Of a stretch of DNA of 64,000 bases, positions 25,342-33,888 are shown piece by piece (position 1 is the stretch's first letter; every line of letters starts with the position of its first letter). This DNA comes from FEN-1219 sp963728995. Lineage in GTDB: Bacteria > Pseudomonadota > Gammaproteobacteria > Steroidobacterales > Rariloculaceae. Under the pieces are notes generated by a model, which worked only from the letters and a program-made list of their open reading frames with translations, was not told the DNA's origin and ran no database searches. The position numbers and the translations under genes were made by a program. The stretch is taken from NCBI GenBank assembly GCA_963728995.1, contig CAVSMD010000003.1, positions 186,001-250,000 of the forward strand. Direction: 5' to 3'.

Positions 25342-27026
25342 GCCGCTGGTCGCCCGCTGCGGCGATGCTGTGGGAGCAGTGGCGGCTCACGCGCCGCCAG
25401 CTGCTCTTCTTTGGCGCCCTCGCTGGACTCAGCGGCTGGGCGCTGCTCGCGGGCGCGGCGGACCGCGATCGTGTCGCGTACCTCGTGCTCATGACGCTTT
25501 TGATCGTTGCGATCATGGCGCTGGCGTCGATGTGCCTCGTCGCGGGACGTGCAACCGTGGGGTTTCCGTATACGCTCGCGTTCGGTCGGCCGGCCCGGAC
25601 GTCGTTGTTCGTCGCGGTTCCGATGCTCTACCGCGCTGCCGCGTGTGCGGCCATCTACGCGATTCCGGCGGCGGCCTTGCGAACCGCCTACGGCGTGCCG
25701 TTTCCCGTGACGCCGATTACGATCCTGCTCGGTGCGAGCGCCATGCTGTTCCTTACCTCGATCTGGTACACGCGCCGCGCGAAAATACAAACGCTCACGA
25801 CCATCGTGCTCTTGCTGTTCGGAGTGCCGGCAGCCCTGCGCTGGCTGAATCCTTGGAACGTGCCGGCCGGCGTCTTCCCGCCGCCGGTCGTTCCCGACAT
25901 GGTTCGCCTCTCCGTTGCGCAGTACGGTCTGATCGTGCTGGCCGTCGCGGGCGCGTACGTCGCAACGGTCCTAGGCGTGGAAAGGCAAAGGCACGGCGCC
26001 GAGGCGCCGCGTCGGCAGTCACCCGCGACTCCACGTCAAAACAGCATCGCGGCGAAGGGCTTCGTCGAGCAGTTCAGGACCGCGGCGCTAGCCATCGTAA
26101 GGTGGCCATGCCCGACGTCGTCGCCGCTCGCCGCGGAGCTGTGGATCGAAACGAAGGCGCGCGCGCTGCCGGTGCTCGCGATCGGCTTGCTGCTCGCGCT
26201 TTGTGTTCCGGTATTGATCGTGCTCGGCCGCGAGGTGCAACCGGAGCTGGTTGGCGTCTTTGTGGTTACCTGCGTGACGATCGTGCCGGCGCTGCCGTTC
26301 TTCGCAGGCGTAAGCGTATCGTTCTGGAATCGCGAATCGTCCATGCGCTCGCCGATGAACGCGTTCGAGGCGACGCGCCCGATCGGCACGGCGCGCCTTG
26401 CCACCGTGCAGCTCGCCGTCGCCGCGGCCGGCATATTGGGCGCGTGGGCTTTCATCGCGGCGAGCCTGTGGCTGTCGCTGCCACTCGTCGGCGCAGAGAC
26501 CGCGCTCGCAACGTTGCCCGAAAGGATCACCGCCTCCCTGCGCGCAGTGCCTCTCGGGCGCCTCGCAGGGGTTACGGTCGTCGGCCTGGTGGCGTTCTCG
26601 ACGGTTCTTGCGTTGCTCGCGGCCATTCGCGCGTTCGCGGTCGTTTACGGCACACGCGTCTGGGGGGTCACGCTCGGCCTAGGCCTATACGCGATCGTGG
26701 TGATGTTCGCGGTTGGGACCGAACGGTGGAGCACCGCGGCGATCGGCATTCACCTTTGGGCATTGGCGGCGGCGATTCCGGTCGCTACGGGGTTCGTCAT
26801 GGTGCGGGCGGTGGTGGAGCGCATCCTGCGGCCGCGCGACGCGGCTGCGGCGCTCGCGATCTGTGGCGCTTTCATCGCGGTCTGTTGGCTCGTCGCCCGC
26901 GAGGTCGGCATCACCCTCGAAGGGCTCGCCCCGGCGATCGGCGCCCTCGTGCTCGCCGCTGGGCTGCTTCCGTTAACCGCGAGCATGTTGGCGATATGGT
27001 CGCTGGGGCTGATTCGACATGCTTGA
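25338..27026 (+). CDS. ABC transporter permease, large membrane protein
   Basis: A 562-residue protein with about twelve hydrophobic segments in two halves, separated near residues 210-250 by a hydrophilic loop (ERQRHGAEAPRRQSPATPRQ). It has no clear family motif besides the general ABC-2 look, but the 4-nt overlap with the ATPase gene makes it that protein's membrane partner. It ends shortly before, and convergent with, the damaged lipoprotein gene. Confidence 0.8.
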   Translation: MSRWSPAAAMLWEQWRLTRRQLLFFGALAGLSGWALLAGAADRDRVAYLVLMTLLIVAIMALASMCLVAGRATVGFPYTLAFGRPARTSLFVAVPMLYRAAACAAIYAIPAAALRTAYGVPFPVTPITILLGASAMLFLTSIWYTRRAKIQTLTTIVLLLFGVPAALRWLNPWNVPAGVFPPPVVPDMVRLSVAQYGLIVLAVAGAYVATVLGVERQRHGAEAPRRQSPATPRQNSIAAKGFVEQFRTAALAIVRWPCPTSSPLAAELWIETKARALPVLAIGLLLALCVPVLIVLGREVQPELVGVFVVTCVTIVPALPFFAGVSVSFWNRESSMRSPMNAFEATRPIGTARLATVQLAVAAAGILGAWAFIAASLWLSLPLVGAETALATLPERITASLRAVPLGRLAGVTVVGLVAFSTVLALLAAIRAFAVVYGTRVWGVTLGLGLYAIVVMFAVGTERWSTAAIGIHLWALAAAIPVATGFVMVRAVVERILRPRDAAAALAICGAFIAVCWLVAREVGITLEGLAPAIGALVLAAGLLPLTASMLAIWSLGLIRHA

Positions 27027-27071
27027 GGGGGAGCATGAGAAAAGGCAAAGCATCTGTTTGAGGCGAACGGT

Positions 27072-27579
27072 GTCTGGCTGGGCTTTGATCGTGACCGCGT
27101 AGGCCGCGCCGCTCTGCACGTTGGAGGAGAACACGAACGCGCCATTGGCCGCGATCGCCAGATCGTCCCCGGTGTTGCACGAGCCCGAGCGCGTCGAGGC
27201 CCGTGACGGTGCCACCGACCGTGAAGCTGTTCGTGGTGCACGAGACCTGCGGGGTCGTCACGTTCGCGCCCGCGACAGACCCGCTGCCATTCGTCATCGT
27301 GCAGGTCTGCGAAGGATTGGTCGGCTGCGTGCGAACGGTGATGCTGTAGGCAGTGCCGCTCGCGAGCAACGTCGAGAAGACGAACGTTCCGCCTGCCGCA
27401 ACCGTGAGGTTGTTCCCGGCGTTGTTCTGCAACACGAGTCCGTTGCCCGCGAGCCCCACGACGGTGCCGCCCACCGTGTACATTGCGCTGGCGCCGGCGC
27501 CGCCTCCTCCGCCACCGTGGCACGCGGCGAGAAAGGCGCTCACCCCCAGGGGGGCCAGATAGCGGGTAAGCGTGTTCAT
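27072..27579 (-). pseudogene. Gly-rich repeat lipoprotein, frameshifted and truncated
   Basis: Start MNTLTRYLAPLGVSAFLAACHGGGGGG has a lipobox (FLAAC). Two copies of a ~85-residue beta-rich module follow: VGGTVVGLAGNGLVLQNNAGNNLTVAAGGTFVF... and VGGTVTGLDALGLV / NTGDDLAIAANGAFVFSSNVQSGAAYAVTIKAQP. The second is in a different frame after a small net loss near 27180-27190, and homology stops at about 27075 (after KAQP), where the module should continue SQTCT. Intact relatives have several modules. So the gene has lost its 3' part next to the ABC permease end. Confidence 0.7.
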
Positions 27580-27639
27580 CGCAGTTGTTATTCTTGTTCT
27601 CGCGGCGAGGTCGCGCAGCCTGTTGCAGTGAAGTCGAGC

Positions 27640-28461
27640 CTACTTCGAAGTCGCTGCATGAGTGCCGATGGAGTGTTTCCGCAGGAACATTAGAACGGCG
27701 CGATTGAACTCCTGAGGTGCCTCCAAATTGGTAACGTGCCCAACTCCCGGAAACACCACGCGTTCCGAGTTGTGCACTTCTCCGTAGAGGCGTTCGACGA
27801 TCCGATGCTCGTCCTGCACATCTCTCTCGCCCAAAAGCAAAGACATAGGCGCACGTATCTCCGACAACCTATCCACCGCCGGCGGCGACAGTGGCATCTC
27901 CAAATCTGCATGCTCATAGACGCGGGCGTTGGCACGCGCGAGTTGCGTAAGCCGAGGTGCGAGCTCCGGGTTTTCCATTGCTGGAGCCATGAAGCCCGAC
28001 TTCAGCCACAGGTCCGCCGCGCGGAGAGAATCTCCTTTGCGGATGGCATCGACAATTGGCCCGGACCACGCTTGCATGGCCGCTGCATCCCACATGTACC
28101 CACTTAGCCCTGGATCCGCGAGCACCAAGCTTTGCACCCGTTCGGGATACACAAGGGCGAAATCCACGGCGATACGCCCACCCAGCGAGAGCCCTACCAG
28201 ATGGGCCCGCTCGATACCGAGATGGTCCAGCAGCGCTCGCAAATCGGCATGCGATTGGTAGGGCACGGTGTCGCGGGGTCCCGAACCTCCAAACCCGCGG
28301 ACATCGTACCGCACCACTTGGAACTCAGTATCGAGAAACTGGACCTGCGCATCCCACATCCGCATCGGCAGATTGGCTCCCTGGATAAGGACCACGGGCT
28401 CACCCTGCCCCGTCTCCTCGTAGTGGAGCACACTCGGCACCTCGGCCGGATCCAAGCTCAC
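27640..28461 (-). CDS. Alpha/beta hydrolase
   Basis: A 273-residue hydrolase: VVLIQGANLPMRMW (oxyanion), VVRYDVRGFGGSG, nucleophile elbow LVGLSLGGRIAVDFA (G-L-S-L-G), acid near LLLGERDVQDE, and His in FPGVGHVTNLEAP. The first in-frame plausible start is GTG 28459-28461 (SLDPAEVPSVLHYEETGQGEP), which overlaps the 3' end of the NUDIX gene by 62 bp; GTG codons a few residues later are alternatives. Last gene of a HIT-NUDIX-hydrolase operon. Confidence 0.85.
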   Translation of the reverse strand: MSLDPAEVPSVLHYEETGQGEPVVLIQGANLPMRMWDAQVQFLDTEFQVVRYDVRGFGGSGPRDTVPYQSHADLRALLDHLGIERAHLVGLSLGGRIAVDFALVYPERVQSLVLADPGLSGYMWDAAAMQAWSGPIVDAIRKGDSLRAADLWLKSGFMAPAMENPELAPRLTQLARANARVYEHADLEMPLSPPAVDRLSEIRAPMSLLLGERDVQDEHRIVERLYGEVHNSERVVFPGVGHVTNLEAPQEFNRAVLMFLRKHSIGTHAATSK

Positions 28462-29032
28462 TGGATCGCGCGTGCGTGTACGGAAAATCCCAAAGCGGAT
28501 AGACACGCGACAACGCGGACAGCCCCAACGGGTGGCGCAACCGACCCGCCGAGATCGCCTCCTTGATCTGGTCAAGCGTCATGAAGTGCACGCGCAGCGC
28601 TTCACCGTCATCTAGCGTGGGAAGCTGCATTGAGACGACATCCTGGGCCAGCCACTGGTGACACAGGTTATTTTGGATCGCTGGGTTTGCTTGGACACAG
28701 CCTAGATAGTGCCAGCTGCCCCCTCCGAACCCAGTCTCCTCAAGAAGCTCGCGCTTCGCGGCGACAAGGGAATCTTCTCCAGGAGCTACCACTCCGGCTA
28801 CGGGCTCGATTGTGAGTCCGCCGATCCCGAATCGGTACTGCTCGACGACAATGGTTCGACCGTCCTTCGTGACTGCGACGACGTTTACCCAATCCGCTGA
28901 CTCCAAGACGAGGCGGCGAAAGATTACGCCACTGCGCGGATGTCGCATGAAGTCGAAGCGCGCTCGAAAAAGCGGGAGCTCAGGTCCGGCCTGGCTGTCT
29001 ACCTTCTCCCAGAGCAAGCTGTCGTCAGTCAC
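28400..29032 (-). CDS. NUDIX hydrolase
   Basis: A 210-residue pyrophosphohydrolase with a perfect Nudix box, GVVAPGEDSLVAAKRELLEETGF (GX5EX7REUXEEXGU). Flanks (DGRTIVVEQYRFGIGGLTIEPVAG and CHQWLAQDV) resemble ADP-ribose pyrophosphatase-type members. GTG start at 29030-29032, 8 nt after the HIT gene. The C-terminal ~20 residues run over the start of the hydrolase gene and may be extraneous. Confidence 0.88.
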   Translation of the reverse strand: MTDDSLLWEKVDSQAGPELPLFRARFDFMRHPRSGVIFRRLVLESADWVNVVAVTKDGRTIVVEQYRFGIGGLTIEPVAGVVAPGEDSLVAAKRELLEETGFGGGSWHYLGCVQANPAIQNNLCHQWLAQDVVSMQLPTLDDGEALRVHFMTLDQIKEAISAGRLRHPLGLSALSRVYPLWDFPYTHARSSELGSGRGAECAPLRGDGAG

Positions 29033-29040
29033 CGCAGGAC

Positions 29041-29550
29041 CTATTCATCGATGTTGGGCTCAACGGCAATGGGCCGGTAATGCTTTTTGAGCTCAGCGAT
29101 TGTCTCCGCCTTAGGCTCGGTGGGCTGCGCATAGTTATGCTTCGGAGGCCCGATCGATTCCGCTAACTTTGCAATGTGCGGAGGGCCGAACCCCCAATCG
29201 CTGCCGTGGCGCCTCGGTATGACATGCAGATGGAAATGGGGCACCTCCTGCCCGCTGCCGGCACCATTGTTCTGGTAGAGCAACAAACCATCAGGTGCGA
29301 ATGCCTTCACCATTACCTCAGCGAGGCGCTTTGCCGTGCTCATTATGGCGACGATCTCTTCCTGGGTCAGGTCAACCAAGGTTGGAGCGTGGCGATTGGG
29401 AACGACAATGCATTGACCCACCTCATACTGGCGTCCATTCAGGACCGTCAAGGTGAGGTCGGTTCGCTCGACCACGTTCCAGCCGTCAACGTTGCCCTGG
29501 ATGATTTCGCAGAAATAACAGGGGTTCTGTTTCGGCAGCGGAAAAGACAT
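29041..29550 (-). CDS. HIT family hydrolase
   Basis: A 169-residue histidine-triad protein: N-terminal CYFCEIIQG zinc-type Cys pair, VVERTDLTLTVLNGRQYEVGQCIVVPNRHAPTLVDLT, YQNNGAGSGQEVPHFHLHVIPRR (triad HFHLHV). HIT proteins hydrolyse nucleotide-phosphoramidate or dinucleoside polyphosphates. Together with NUDIX it suggests a nucleotide clean-up operon. ATG 29548-29550. Confidence 0.92.
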   Translation of the reverse strand: MSFPLPKQNPCYFCEIIQGNVDGWNVVERTDLTLTVLNGRQYEVGQCIVVPNRHAPTLVDLTQEEIVAIMSTAKRLAEVMVKAFAPDGLLLYQNNGAGSGQEVPHFHLHVIPRRHGSDWGFGPPHIAKLAESIGPPKHNYAQPTEPKAETIAELKKHYRPIAVEPNIDE

Positions 29551-29660
29551 CGCACCCTCCTCACGCTATCCCGGGAGTCACTTCATCGTTCTTGTACTCG
29601 AATCGAAAGCGAAGGCCAGATTGGAGCGGTTACCTGAACGACTGGAACGGTCGTTAGGAC

Positions 29661-29714
29661 GCCTTCGTGATTCTACGCGTGAATAGCCGCTTCCGCGGAA
29701 TCCGCGACGTTGAA
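29661..29714. repeat. Dispersed intergenic repeat, copy 1
   Basis: GCCTTCGTGATTCTAC followed by a GAATAGCCGCTTCCGCGG block and a GACGTTGAA end. The same three-block order (GATTCTAC / AATxxCCGCTTTC / GACGTTxAA) recurs at 36492, 36634 and 43295, with partial copies elsewhere. Immediately upstream (29631-29657) is an imperfect inverted repeat CCTGAACGAC / GTCGTTAGG. The remainder of 29551-29877 has no gene. Confidence 0.6.
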
Positions 29715-29877
29715 TCGTTCGCGCGTGACCGCGGTGTGCGGCCAGAGGTCGCCTCGACCAATCTACTTAGGTAGTGACGGCGCGTGACGACACAGCATTG
29801 ACCGACCTCGAACTGCACCGGGCTCTTGCCGCGGCCATCTTGGGACGAGCCCCAAACGCAAGCCGATTCGGGCGACT

Positions 29878-32403
29878 TCAGTCGGTCCGAAGCGCTGCCA
29901 TGGGATCGATACGCGAGGCGCGCCGCGCCGGTATGTACCCGGCCGCAAGAATGATGCTGGCCAGAATACCCACGGCAGCCAACAGTACAGGTGGATCACT
30001 CGCGTTCACGCCGAACAGCAGTGAGCTCGCCACTCGCCCGAGCATCAGGGCTACGCCGAGGCCGATCGCACTGCCCACCATGCCGATGTACGACACTTGA
30101 CGCATGATGACGCCGCGTAACGCCGACGGTGACGCACCGAGCGCCATGCGGAGCCCAATCTCGCGAGTGCGGCGTGCCACCATGTACGACAGCACACCAT
30201 ATAGTCCGACGGCGGCTAGCAATGTTGCCAGCACCGAGAGCGCACTGGCGATTTGCCCCATGACACGATCAAGGAACACGTTTTCCCGCACCTGCCGGTT
30301 GACTTCTTGCAGGTTCGTGATTGGCAGATTCGGATCGAGATGTGCGACGAGCGCACGAATACTGGGCGCCACCGTGTCCGGATCGCCCGCGGTGCGCACG
30401 TAGAATGTCAGGGTGCCAGTGCGCGTGAACTGATGCCTGGACATGAAGAGCTGCGGTCGGATGGGATCCTTGACGTTTGCGTACTTGGCGTCCTGCACGA
30501 CCCCCACGATTTGGATGTCGAGCGCATCGCTCTGCCCTGCTCCGATTCGTGAGCCTATAGCGTTGGCGCCGAGTCGAAAGAAGTCGACGAAGCGCTGATT
30601 GACGATCGCGACTGTCGGTCGATCACCTCCAGCGTCGGCGGCGCCGAAGTCACGGCCGGCGACCAATGGGATACCGAGCGTCTGAAAGAAGCCGGGGCCG
30701 ACCGCGTTGAAATCCGCCGTGGGATTCTCTCCAGGACCGGGCTGGTAGGTGGGAACGCGAACATTCCAGAAGTTCGAGTTGTTGTTCAGCAGCGTGAGCA
30801 TCGAGGAGCCAACTGAAGTCACTGCAGGCAGGCCCCCAAGCTCGTCCTCGATCCTGTCGAACAACGCCGCCGAGTTGGCGGCGGTATAGCCGTTGCGCTC
30901 GGGGGATACGGAGAAGCTGAGAAGCGATTCGACACGCATGCCTAGATCCACTTTGCCGACGTTCAGCAAGCTGTGCGCCAGCAACCCCGCGAGCACGAGC
31001 AACATCATCGACATCGCGATCTGTACCGTCACGAGGGCACCTTGGAAACGGTTAGCCGCCTTGCCGCCCGTCGCGCGCGTGCTGTGGGCATGAAGCACCC
31101 GAGCGGGCTCGGTGCGTGCGAGCCTGAGCACGGGAACCATCGAAAACGCAGTCGCGCAGAGCAGAGAGACCGCGACGGCCATGGCGACCAGCCCCGTGCT
31201 CATGCTGAAGTCAAATGACGACGCGCCCTGGGCAGGAACGACGCTCTGAATCCATCTCAAGGCCAGCTGCGTCAGCGGCAAGCTCACGAGCGCGGCAAAA
31301 AGAGCGAGCATGAGCGCTTCCGTAAAGAGCAGCGACACCAACCGATACGGCGCGGCACCCATCGAGAGTCGGACGGCCATCTCGCCGACTCGCGTGGAGC
31401 CTCGTGCCAGCATGAGGTTGGCGATGTTGACGCACGCGATGAGCAGCACGGTGCCGGCTGCGAGGAGCAGGATCGAGAGGGGTATGTCGGCACCGGCCAT
31501 GATCCAGCTCTGTCCCCGCGCGCCCGGACGCACGGTCAGCGTCTTCGCCCGAAACCGCGTGAGAGCCTCCTCGCTCATGCCGTTCTGCAACGGCGCCTCC
31601 ACGTCGCTGAGAATCGCGCGATACGGTGTATTGATCGCTGCCTCCGCCTGCGCGGCCGAGACACCAGGCTTGAGGCGCGCGAAAAGGTACACCCAGTAGT
31701 AACGCCGGTCTTCGAAATTCGGATAGCCGCCCGTCCCGTCCCGCCATCGGAATGTGATGGGCAGAAACACGTCCGGCACCGCGGGACGACTGGTCCCCTG
31801 GAACTCCCGCGCGGCAACTCCGACGATCGTGAGCGGCTTGCCGTTCACGACGAGCGCCTGCCCGAGGACACTGGGATCGGCGCCCAGTGCGTTCTGCCAA
31901 TAGCGGTAGCTCAAAACAACCGAATCAGCGTTGCCCGGGACCGCGTCATCCAGCGGACCGAGCAGCCGGCCGAGGGCGGGCTCAACGCCGAGGACTCCGA
32001 AATAGTTGCCCGAAACGAGGACCCCGGCGCCGGAAAGAGTAGTGCCGTGGAAAGCGAGATTCATTTCGACCATGCAATGCGCCGCGATGGCTGTGAATGA
32101 CTCCTGCGCACGCTCGAGGTCGCGGAACATGGGATAGCTGAATACGTCCTCACAATCTCCTGCGATGTTGCACGATGTGTTTCCCGGCTTGAGCCCAGGA
32201 CCGGGTGCCGCGAGATTCACGAGTTCATCGGGGGAATGGGCACCGGGCACGGGACGCAACACCATGCCTTGGAAGATCGAATAGAGCGCGACGTTGACGC
32301 CGATACCAATGGCGAGCGTGAAGACGATGGCCGCGGCGAAAGCTGGACGTTTAGCCAGACCGCGAAAACAGTAGTGAACGTCTGCAAGCAGGCGACTGAG
32401 CAT
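29878..32403 (-). CDS. MacB/FtsX-type (ADOP) permease
   Basis: An intact 841-residue permease: N-terminal LADVHYCFRGLAKRPAFAAAIVFTLAIGIGVNVALYSIF, MacB-like periplasmic core (~50-270), first FtsX domain (LLIACVNIANLMLARGSTRVGEMAVRLSMGA), two internal helices, second core (~480-700), and second FtsX domain with RRTREIGLRMALGA, ending YIPARRASRIDPMAALRTD. The family resembles MacB but has no ATPase domain and is abundant in soil bacteria. A sigma-54 promoter and dyads lie upstream. Substrate unknown; export of a toxic compound or antibiotic is the usual guess. Confidence 0.92.
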   Translation of the reverse strand: MLSRLLADVHYCFRGLAKRPAFAAAIVFTLAIGIGVNVALYSIFQGMVLRPVPGAHSPDELVNLAAPGPGLKPGNTSCNIAGDCEDVFSYPMFRDLERAQESFTAIAAHCMVEMNLAFHGTTLSGAGVLVSGNYFGVLGVEPALGRLLGPLDDAVPGNADSVVLSYRYWQNALGADPSVLGQALVVNGKPLTIVGVAAREFQGTSRPAVPDVFLPITFRWRDGTGGYPNFEDRRYYWVYLFARLKPGVSAAQAEAAINTPYRAILSDVEAPLQNGMSEEALTRFRAKTLTVRPGARGQSWIMAGADIPLSILLLAAGTVLLIACVNIANLMLARGSTRVGEMAVRLSMGAAPYRLVSLLFTEALMLALFAALVSLPLTQLALRWIQSVVPAQGASSFDFSMSTGLVAMAVAVSLLCATAFSMVPVLRLARTEPARVLHAHSTRATGGKAANRFQGALVTVQIAMSMMLLVLAGLLAHSLLNVGKVDLGMRVESLLSFSVSPERNGYTAANSAALFDRIEDELGGLPAVTSVGSSMLTLLNNNSNFWNVRVPTYQPGPGENPTADFNAVGPGFFQTLGIPLVAGRDFGAADAGGDRPTVAIVNQRFVDFFRLGANAIGSRIGAGQSDALDIQIVGVVQDAKYANVKDPIRPQLFMSRHQFTRTGTLTFYVRTAGDPDTVAPSIRALVAHLDPNLPITNLQEVNRQVRENVFLDRVMGQIASALSVLATLLAAVGLYGVLSYMVARRTREIGLRMALGASPSALRGVIMRQVSYIGMVGSAIGLGVALMLGRVASSLLFGVNASDPPVLLAAVGILASIILAAGYIPARRASRIDPMAALRTD

Positions 32404-32443
32404 GGTTCCCCCCTAGCAAACACGATCGAGTCGTCGCTGGGCA

Positions 32444-32460
32444 AGCAGGAGGCGTGCCAA
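32444..32460 (-). promoter_or_regulatory. Sigma-54 (-24/-12) promoter of the ADOP permease
   Basis: Minus strand: TTGGCACG-CCTC-CTGCT. The -24 block matches the consensus 8 of 8, the -12 block 4 of 5 (TTGCW). It lies 41 bp before the start codon at 32403. Confidence 0.7.
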
Positions 32461-32543
32461 CGCCCGACGCGCACAGCTGCGCAGCTTTCAGGGACGCCAG
32501 CACCGGCCACGTCGCGGTTTCGCGGCGAGTGCCCGCGCGCGGA

Positions 32544-32578
32544 TCCCGATTTCGGGAAAGCTTTCGACCCTACAGGGG
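32544..32578. promoter_or_regulatory. Dyads upstream of the sigma-54 promoter
   Basis: TCCCG-ATTT-CGGGA (32544-32557), a perfect dyad with a 4-bp spacer, and CCC-TACA-GGG (32568-32577) centred 22 bp further upstream. The first shares the form xCCG-N4-CGGx with the sites at 19861 and 46865. Candidate enhancer-binding protein sites. Confidence 0.5.
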
Positions 32579-32671
32579 CGTCGATCTTCCCGCGAGAAGA
32601 TAGGCAAGAGCCGGAGCGAAACTATGTCGCGAGCTCAAGTGGCTGTGGTTGCCATTGAAGTGCCGGCCGCC

Positions 32672-33277
32672 TCACTGCTCGTTGCGGCGGTCCTGCTCCC
32701 CAAGCAACGCCAAGGCCTGATGTCGTGCCGCCATGCGCAGTGATTTGCGCAGCTCGGCATCGTTCGTCGTCCGCGCAAGCACCATGCCGCCCACGCACAA
32801 CGAAACGATGATCTGCGCCCGCCGCTTGCCGTCGCGCGCACCGGCCAGAGCGGCGGCGAATACGCCGCCCATGCTGCGGATGAGATCCGTATAGGCCTGC
32901 CGCGGCGCGAGACCGGCGCGGGCGACGTCCGAAGGCAGCGCGTACAGCGGGCAATGCTGGTCGCTATCCGCCAGCACTTCGTCGCTGAGATACAGATCGA
33001 TCAGCAACCGCGCCAGTTTTGCGGGCGCAAGCTGTGAGGGCTTCATGTCTGCCACGCGCTCCCGGAAGGGATTGCACGACTGGAAGCTGCTGACGGCCGC
33101 CGCGTAGAGCTCGTCCTTGCTCTTGAAGTAGTGGTAGAAGCCGCCGCGCGTGAGCCCTGCTTCGCCCATGATCTGGTCGATGGAGACGGGCTCGAAGCCG
33201 TGCTGGTTAAACAGCCGGCGGGCGGAATCCACGATGCGGCTGCGCGTGCGCGCGGCGTGCTCGGCGGGGTACGGCAT
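32672..33277 (-). CDS. TetR family transcriptional regulator
   Basis: A 201-residue repressor: RSRIVDSARRLFNQHGFEPVSIDQIMGEAGLTRGGFYHYFKSKDELYAAAV is a canonical TetR domain with the recognition helix TRGGFYHYF. The C-terminal domain has CPLYALPSDVAR, seen in the AcrR/NemR-like group that respond to electrophiles or drugs. Divergent from a YCII gene with a shared palindrome between. Confidence 0.92.
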   Translation of the reverse strand: MPYPAEHAARTRSRIVDSARRLFNQHGFEPVSIDQIMGEAGLTRGGFYHYFKSKDELYAAAVSSFQSCNPFRERVADMKPSQLAPAKLARLLIDLYLSDEVLADSDQHCPLYALPSDVARAGLAPRQAYTDLIRSMGGVFAAALAGARDGKRRAQIIVSLCVGGMVLARTTNDAELRKSLRMAARHQALALLGEQDRRNEQ

Positions 33278-33300
33278 GGTGACTACCTCAAGCCCGTTTC

Positions 33301-33324
33301 AAAATATGTTCTTGAGCATATTTT
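33301..33324. promoter_or_regulatory. Palindromic operator between TetR and YCII genes
   Basis: AAAATATG (33301-33308) and CATATTTT (33317-33324), a perfect 8-bp dyad with an 8-bp spacer, in an AT-rich island of the 113-bp divergent gap. Likely operator of the adjacent TetR protein. Confidence 0.65.
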
Positions 33325-33390
33325 AGGACCGCTGCATGCTCTACGTCCATGGACGAAAAACGGGCAACGCGCCCGCTACAGGAGAGGACG

Positions 33391-33750
33391 ATGAAGACAT
33401 TTCTGGCGGTTTACACGGGCAACCCCGCGATGCGCGAACGCTTCGAACAGGAGTACTCCGACCCGGAGAAGCGCAAGGCACTGCAGCAGCGAGGCACCGC
33501 GGCCTGGGGCGCATGGGTAACGGCGAATCCCACTGCGATTACCGACAACGGCGGCCCTCTGGGCAAGACCAAGCGCATTGGCCCCGACGGCATCGCCGAC
33601 GTGCGCAACCACCTCACGGCCTACACCATCGTGCGGGCCGAGTCCCACGACGCGGCCGCCGCGCTGTTTCTCGATCACCCGCACTTCAGCATCTTCCCCG
33701 GTGAGGCCGTTGAAGTCATGGAAGTGCTGGCGATACCGGGCGCGAGGTGA
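33391..33750 (+). CDS. YCII-related protein
   Basis: A 119-residue protein with the dimeric alpha-beta barrel fold of the YCII family: MKTFLAVYTGNPAM, GPLGKTKRIGPDGIADVRNHLTAYTIVRAESHDAAAALFLDHPHFSIFPGEAVEVMEVL. The His-rich DHPHF segment is where YCII proteins have their putative active site. ATG 33391 follows GGAGAGG. Divergent partner and likely target of the TetR regulator. Confidence 0.85.
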   Translation: MKTFLAVYTGNPAMRERFEQEYSDPEKRKALQQRGTAAWGAWVTANPTAITDNGGPLGKTKRIGPDGIADVRNHLTAYTIVRAESHDAAAALFLDHPHFSIFPGEAVEVMEVLAIPGAR

Positions 33751-33836
33751 ACAACACTCATCCTTCGCACCGTCGATAATCGCGATGGGCTGGAACGCCG
33801 GGATTTCGCGATCGCGCCAACGCCAGGCGCCCCATG

Positions 33837-33864
33837 CCCCCGGCCCAGCTCATGGGGCCGGGGG
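33837..33864. terminator. Strong hairpin between convergent genes
   Basis: CCCCCGGCCC (33837-33846) pairs perfectly with GGGCCGGGGG (33855-33864) around an 8-nt loop. It lies between the YCII stop (33750) and the stop of the Tat-exported protein (33889). There is no long T-run, but position and stability suggest bidirectional termination. Confidence 0.55.
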
Positions 33865-33888
33865 TCGTTCAGCCGCGTGCTGCAGCGG

